A stretch of DNA of 19,046 bases, taken from contig DKPN01000042.1 of assembly GCA_002471195.1 (NCBI GenBank), positions 598 to 19,643 of the forward strand. Direction: 5' to 3'. This document shows positions 15,216 to 19,046 of the stretch, in pieces. Below the pieces are notes generated by a model. That model was given only the letters and a program-made list of their open reading frames with translations. It was not told the DNA's origin and did no database searches. This DNA is from Bacteroides sp. UBA7333 (GTDB taxonomy: Bacteria > Bacteroidota > Bacteroidia > Bacteroidales > Bacteroidaceae). The first letter of the stretch is position 1. The number at the start of each line of letters is the position of its first letter. A program made the position numbers and the translations under genes.

Positions 15216-15740
15216 TTATTTTAGCCAATTCGCTATTTGGTTTTCAAGGTCGCTCTCGGTGGGAAAATTAAAATCGTTGTATTGGTTGATAACTACTCCT
15301 TCGGGGTTGATTAGGTATAGTCGCGGGATGCCTTGTGACGCAAATAAGCTATAAACCGTACGGTCGGTTTGGTAAGAGTAGGGAATGGTGTACTGATGAG
15401 CTGCCCAATAATCATCTACATTGTTTTGTGGTTCAGAGCGTCCTATGCATATCCATTTCAGTTGTGGATTGTCTGCATAGGTATTATATAAGCTGTTGAG
15501 AATAGGAAGTGCTCGTTGACAATCCGGGCAGGGAGTATAGAAAAAAAGAATGAAAGCATAGCCGCCTTTGAGTGATTCATTGCTTATGGTGTTACCCCGA
15601 TTATCGACAACAGAAAACATTGGTAACTGATCGCCTACATTCACAATCGAATAGCCATCTATTGTTCTAGCTTCCTCTTTTACACAACTAGTTAAGCACA
15701 ATAGCGCCAAACTACAGATGATGATAAATCCTCTTTTCAT
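15216..15740 (-). CDS. Thioredoxin-fold lipoprotein (TlpA/AhpC-TSA-like)
   Basis: A 174-residue predicted thiol oxidoreductase anchored by lipid outside the cytoplasm. The signal peptide ends in the lipobox LTSC with the modified Cys at 19. The thioredoxin fold follows: a VGDQLPMFSVVD entry (35-46), catalytic CPDC (71-74) in FFYTPCPDCQRALP, and the cis-Pro loop GIPRLYLINPEG (137-148), the usual layout of TlpA-type reductases. The residues after the lipidated Cys read VKEE, which resembles the Bacteroidota surface-export signal K-(D/E)2. I chose the ATG at 15740 because MKRGF starts a normal signal peptide; the longer in-frame start at 15770 adds ten residues. It appears to be a single gene, and the sequence does not indicate its substrate. 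Confidence 0.9.
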   Translation of the reverse strand: MKRGFIIICSLALLCLTSCVKEEARTIDGYSIVNVGDQLPMFSVVDNRGNTISNESLKGGYAFILFFYTPCPDCQRALPILNSLYNTYADNPQLKWICIGRSEPQNNVDDYWAAHQYTIPYSYQTDRTVYSLFASQGIPRLYLINPEGVVINQYNDFNFPTESDLENQIANWLK

Positions 15741-16067
15741 AATCTTCCTTGTTACATTAATAATAGTCAATGCTGTCTGTGGTTGAATGTTTCTTTATTG
15801 ATTGAACTCAATTTTGGCAGTGGCTATGTCTAAATAGAATGGAAAGATAGAATAAATGGTTTGAAGCTACAACTCTTCGTGCATAAAAATAATTTGTAGC
15901 CAGATTCTCTTCAGCTTATTAAATTGATAAGATAAATAGAGCATTTATCATATACTATAAGGGCGAAATAGACTACCTGATTAAAATATCTAGAAAGTAA
16001 GAGAAGTAATAAAAAGCTTCATTCTAAATGTTTTTGTTACTTTTGTCGCAAATACAATGATACTTTT
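15741..16067. other. Divergent non-coding region between tlpA-like gene and surE
   Basis: This 327-bp AT-rich gap must hold the promoters of two divergent transcripts. The surE -7 element is clear and listed separately. For the leftward gene only a near match is seen (TATCTTTC on the minus strand, about 15841-15848). A 7-bp inverted repeat, GCTACAA (15866-15872) and TTGTAGC (15894-15900), has no T run after it. I see no gene in it. Confidence 0.6.
16038..16045 (+). promoter_or_regulatory. surE-lpxB -7 promoter element
   Basis: TACTTTTG matches TAnnTTTG exactly and lies 22 nt before the surE ATG, giving a short leader. No -33 TTG is seen at the expected spacing. Confidence 0.6.
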
Positions 16068-16835
16068 ATGGAAGAAAAGCGCCCCTTGATATTCATCTCG
16101 AATGATGATGGGTATATGGCAAAAGGAATACAGGAACTAATTAAATATTTATCTCCGCTAGGTGATATAGTAGTAGTAGCGCCTGATGCAGCACGCTCAG
16201 GAAGCGGATGTGCCATCACGGTGGTTCAACCCGTGCACTACCAATTGGTACGTCAAGATGTAGGAGTTACCATCTATCGATGTTCGGGCACACCTACCGA
16301 CTGTGTCAAACTGTCTATGCATGCCATCTTGGATGGTCGTAAGCCCGACTTGATTGTCAGTGGAATCAATCATGGTGACAATTCGGCTACCAATGTACAC
16401 TATTCGGGCACAATGGGAGTAGTAATCGAGGGCTGTTTGGGTGGTATTCCTTCCATTGGTTACTCTATCTGTAGTCATAACCCCGATGCCGATTTCAGTG
16501 CAACCGAGGTTTATGTTCGTCAAATAGCTCAGAAGGTTTTAGAAAAAGGATTGCCACCACAGACTTGTCTAAATGTGAACTTCCCCAATACTGAAGATAT
16601 TAAAGGAATTAAAATTTGCGAACAAGCCAAAGGATATTGGACACAAGAGTGGGAACCTTGTCCGCGTAAAGGAGACGATAACTACTACTGGTTGGCAGGT
16701 AGCTTTGAAGATACCGAGCCCGACAATCATAAAACAGATCGCTGGGCTTTGCATCATGGCTATGCAGCTATCACACCTATTCATATCGACATGACCGGGT
16801 ATCACTTTATGCGTGAAATGTCGGAATGGTTTTAA
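16068..16835 (+). CDS. surE: 5'/3'-nucleotidase SurE
   Basis: Metal-dependent phosphatase that removes the 5' or 3' phosphate from nucleoside monophosphates and is linked to stress and stationary-phase survival. The 255-residue protein has the N-terminal SNDDG motif (11-15) with metal ligands D13 and D14, the APDAARSGSG loop (38-47) with S44, and SGINHGDN (98-105) with N101, as expected for SurE. YSGTMGVVIEG (112-122) is the following conserved helix region. Length is normal. lpxB starts 19 nt after its stop, in the same direction, so the two are very likely co-transcribed; a functional link to lipid A synthesis is not evident. Confidence 0.96.
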   Translation: MEEKRPLIFISNDDGYMAKGIQELIKYLSPLGDIVVVAPDAARSGSGCAITVVQPVHYQLVRQDVGVTIYRCSGTPTDCVKLSMHAILDGRKPDLIVSGINHGDNSATNVHYSGTMGVVIEGCLGGIPSIGYSICSHNPDADFSATEVYVRQIAQKVLEKGLPPQTCLNVNFPNTEDIKGIKICEQAKGYWTQEWEPCPRKGDDNYYWLAGSFEDTEPDNHKTDRWALHHGYAAITPIHIDMTGYHFMREMSEWF

Positions 16836-16854
16836 AACTGAAAACTGATAAACG

Positions 16855-18003
16855 ATGAAATATTACCTGATTGTAGGAGAGGCTTCGGGCGATCTTCACG
16901 CTTCACATTTAATGTCGGCCATCAAAGAAAAAGATACCGATGCCGAGTTTCGTTTTTTTGGTGGAGACTTAATGGCTGCTGTTGGTGGTACGCTAGTGAA
17001 GCACTATCGCGACCTGGCCTATATGGGCATTATTCCCGTTTTGCTCCATTTACGTACCATTCTTAATAATATGGAATATTGCAAACAAGATATCGTGAGG
17101 TGGCAGCCCGACGTATTGATTCTTGTAGACTATCCGGGCTTTAATCTGAAAATAGCCAACTTTGTTCATGCTAATACAGAGATTCCCATCTATTACTACA
17201 TTGCTCCTAAAATATGGGCTTGGAAAGAATATCGCATTAAGAACATAAAGCGAGACGTAGATCGACTCTTTTCGATTCTACCTTTTGAAGTGGATTTCTT
17301 TCAAAAAAAGCATGGCTATCCCATGAGCTATGTGGGCAATCCTACAATGGATGAGGTGACTGACTTTTTGCACAACGACCATACCTCTCGCCAACAGTTT
17401 ATAGCCGATAATGGGTTAGAGGATAAACCCATTATTGCCATTCTCGCCGGTAGCCGTAAACAGGAGATAAAAGATAACCTGTCGAAGATGATTGAGGCTG
17501 CATCGGCTTTCCCCGAATATCAACTAGTGCTGGCTGGAGCTCCCTCAATGACTGCCCAATATTACGATTGCTACTTAAAGGGGAGCCAGGTGAAGCTTGT
17601 GTTTAACCAGACTTACAATGTGCTGCGCTTTGCTGAGGCTGCTTTGGTGACTTCGGGCACGGCTACACTCGAAACTGCACTGTTTGATACTCCGCAGGTG
17701 GTGTGCTACTACATGAACTTTGGTAAACTGGTTTCGCTGCTGCGCAAATGTGTGCTTAAGGTGCCCTACATCTCATTGGTCAATTTGATTGTGGGACGCG
17801 AGGTAGTGAAAGAGCTAGTGGCCGATGGCATGACGGTGTCAAACGTGCAAGCGGAGCTGAAGCTACTGCTTTGCAATGCCGATTATAAAAATAAAATGAG
17901 AGACGGCTACCAAGAACTGCGTCAGCGCTTGGGCGAACCGGGTGCACCGCGTCACGCTGCTCAACAGATGATAACGCTGCTGAAAGAGAGAAAAAAAGGG
18001 TAG
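16855..18003 (+). CDS. lpxB: Lipid-A-disaccharide synthase
   Basis: GT19 glycosyltransferase that joins lipid X and UDP-2,3-diacylglucosamine into the lipid A disaccharide at the inner face of the cytoplasmic membrane, so the organism makes lipopolysaccharide or lipooligosaccharide. The 382-residue protein has GEASGD (8-13), VDYPGFN (91-97) with the conserved Asp, YYIAPKIWAW (114-123), VGNPTMDEV (160-168), the donor-site GSRKQEI (199-205), and the late SGTATLETAL segment. Length is normal. The last third is visibly more GC-rich than the rest of the window: hand count of 17821-17880 gives 34 of 60 G or C. No motif is lost there. It is second in the surE-lpxB unit. Confidence 0.97.
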   Translation: MKYYLIVGEASGDLHASHLMSAIKEKDTDAEFRFFGGDLMAAVGGTLVKHYRDLAYMGIIPVLLHLRTILNNMEYCKQDIVRWQPDVLILVDYPGFNLKIANFVHANTEIPIYYYIAPKIWAWKEYRIKNIKRDVDRLFSILPFEVDFFQKKHGYPMSYVGNPTMDEVTDFLHNDHTSRQQFIADNGLEDKPIIAILAGSRKQEIKDNLSKMIEAASAFPEYQLVLAGAPSMTAQYYDCYLKGSQVKLVFNQTYNVLRFAEAALVTSGTATLETALFDTPQVVCYYMNFGKLVSLLRKCVLKVPYISLVNLIVGREVVKELVADGMTVSNVQAELKLLLCNADYKNKMRDGYQELRQRLGEPGAPRHAAQQMITLLKERKKG

Positions 18004-18052
18004 CTTTACTCTAATTCTCTTTCTTTTTCAAGACAAAAAATACTTTTTAATT

Positions 18053-18121
18053 TAGTGCGGCTTAAGGCGCACTACTGTGCAGAAGGATCAGTACCACGGT
18101 GCGGACCCTTCTGCACTATTT
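18053..18121 (+). ncRNA. GC-rich double-hairpin element after lpxB
   Basis: Two hairpins stand side by side. The first pairs TAGTGCG (18053-18059) with CGCACTA (18068-18074) over an 8-nt loop. The second pairs GTGCAGAAGG (18077-18086) with CCTTCTGCAC (18107-18116), a perfect 10-bp stem, and its 20-nt loop can form an inner 4-bp hairpin (18091-18102). TATTTT follows, so it could end lpxB transcripts, but the size and the GC-rich core within AT-rich DNA also fit a dispersed palindromic element or small structured RNA. The type given is provisional. Confidence 0.45.
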
Positions 18122-18276
18122 TAATGCTCAATGGTCGGAGTTGTATATAGGGTAAAAAAATGTGATAAAAATAGCTTTCATGGATGTTTTTTCTTTGGTA
18201 AATAGTTGCTTGATGCAGTAAAACACACTTCTGGTTATTTATATAAATAGAATCAACTTTAAAAAATACAAATAAT

Positions 18277-19017
18277 ATGAAGAATTTGAAATGGGCATTG
18301 AGTGCCTTATTGTTTTTCTTGGCGACAACTACTTTTCAATCGTGTGACGATAATGATGGCTATTCGATAGGGGATATGGGGGCTAGCTGGGCTACGGTTC
18401 GTGTGCTAAGTGGTAATACTTATTACCTCGACTCTGATCGATTTGGTACACTATGGCTTGCAGCGGATGATGCTCGCTGGTATAAACCCGTTAATGGCGA
18501 ACGAGTAATTTCTTACTTTAACCCTTTGGTCGACAATTATGAGGGATATGATATGGCTATTAAACTAGAAGCTATTTATCCTATCTTGACTAAAACTGTG
18601 CAGGAACTAACACCCGAAAATTCTGAAAGCTTTGGCAATGATCCTATTGTGATAATGAAAGGTGATCTTTGGGTAAGCAATGGGTATATGAACATTATCT
18701 TCCGCCAAAATGTGCCGGTGAAAGAGAAACATTTGATTAGTTTGGTGCAAGGAGAGTCTGTAACCGGTGATAATCCTGATTACGTTTATTTGGAGCTTCG
18801 TTACAATAACTTCGATGATTTGTCGGGGTATTGGCGAGATGGAGCAGTGTCGTTCAATCTTAATGGCATCGACTTTGAAAAGAAAAAAGGTATTATGCTG
18901 AAGATTAATTCAGAAGCTAATGGCGAGGTTGACATTCAAATTGACTTATCGAAACCTGCCGATCAACAGTTGGCTAAGTTTAACCGTGCAATGGCACAAG
19001 AGAATATGTTGCAATAA
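18277..19017 (+). CDS. NigD-like lipoprotein
   Basis: A 246-residue Bacteroidota lipoprotein of the NigD-like family, whose function is not settled; the name comes from a gene in the nigrescin bacteriocin locus of Prevotella nigrescens. The N-terminus has a signal peptide ending in QSC with the lipidated Cys at 23. DDND follows directly, an acidic run of the kind that directs Bacteroidota lipoproteins to the cell surface. Residues about 35-100 (ASWATVRVLSGNTYYLDSDR and on) fit the N-terminal OB-like domain, and about 120-235 the C-terminal beta domain with VYLELRYNN (170-178). It is separated from lpxB by 273 nt and is probably its own transcript, although I could not find a convincing promoter. 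No bacteriocin genes are seen nearby. Confidence 0.87.
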   Translation: MKNLKWALSALLFFLATTTFQSCDDNDGYSIGDMGASWATVRVLSGNTYYLDSDRFGTLWLAADDARWYKPVNGERVISYFNPLVDNYEGYDMAIKLEAIYPILTKTVQELTPENSESFGNDPIVIMKGDLWVSNGYMNIIFRQNVPVKEKHLISLVQGESVTGDNPDYVYLELRYNNFDDLSGYWRDGAVSFNLNGIDFEKKKGIMLKINSEANGEVDIQIDLSKPADQQLAKFNRAMAQENMLQ

Positions 19018-19046
19018 ACTGATATGTAATAAAAGCAAGAGGGGCT

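Noticed and set aside
15013..15228. 71-codon minus-strand open frame upstream of parA
   Set aside because: It overlaps the 3' end of the thioredoxin-like gene, has no family resemblance or good start, and covers the region of regulatory motifs.
15866..15900. GCTACAA/TTGTAGC inverted repeat before surE as a terminator or small RNA
   Set aside because: Only 7 bp with a 21-nt loop and no T run; easily due to chance in AT-rich DNA.
18236..18249. TATTTATATAAATA palindrome upstream of the NigD-like gene as a promoter or operator
   Set aside because: Perfect but made only of A and T, with no TTTG of the -7 element; chance is likely in this context.
18277..19017. NigD-like gene as part of a bacteriocin locus
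   Set aside because: The family name comes from such a locus, but no toxin, processing or export gene is visible beside it; the right side is cut by the window edge.
1..19046. Mobile element, phage, CRISPR or defence island
   Set aside because: No transposase, integrase, direct-repeat array, att-like duplication or defence gene was found; gene content is housekeeping.

Overview
The window looks like ordinary chromosomal DNA from a Bacteroides-type member of the Bacteroidota. The evidence is a set of recognisable Bacteroidota proteins (DUF3822, DUF5683, a NigD-like lipoprotein, an RsmD neighbour pair and a ParAB-DUF5683-MltD-Rel run), low G+C, the absence of strong Shine-Dalgarno sequences, and several exact matches to the Bacteroidota -7 promoter element TAnnTTTG. 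The genus is an inference from protein sequence and gene order; species cannot be decided here. No insertion sequence, prophage, CRISPR array, tRNA or rRNA gene was seen.

Layout. Positions 1-1013 hold the 3' part of a cardiolipin synthase gene cut by the left edge. It converges on a tightly overlapping three-gene leftward unit at 1035-3022: rsmD, a DUF3822 gene and a small membrane protein with a pseudopilin-like region. A rightward RecD-like helicase gene follows (3119-4537) and meets leftward alaS (4621-7239) across a perfect bidirectional terminator. alaS is divergent from a rightward pair, an M23 peptidase and a MerR-type regulator (7343-8690), with the two promoters interleaved in about 30 bp. 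From 8693 to 14906 runs a leftward series read as parA, parB, DUF5683, mltD and then rel (bifunctional ppGpp enzyme). parA to mltD look translationally coupled; rel has its own good promoter.

The 309-bp gap upstream of parA (14907-15215) is the most interesting non-coding stretch. It holds a -7 promoter element, two direct copies of the parS half-site TGTTTCACG 66 bp apart, and three DnaA-box-like nonamers. Beyond it lie a leftward thioredoxin-fold lipoprotein (15216-15740), a 327-bp gap, a rightward surE-lpxB pair (16068-18003), a GC-rich double hairpin (18053-18121), and a NigD-like lipoprotein (18277-19017).

The content is mainly housekeeping: phospholipid and lipid A synthesis, rRNA modification, tRNA charging, stringent response, chromosome partition and cell-wall turnover. 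I do not see a convincing new multi-gene system. The best leads are the candidate partition and DnaA sites before parA, the pseudopilin-like/DUF3822 pair coupled to rsmD, and the structured element after lpxB.
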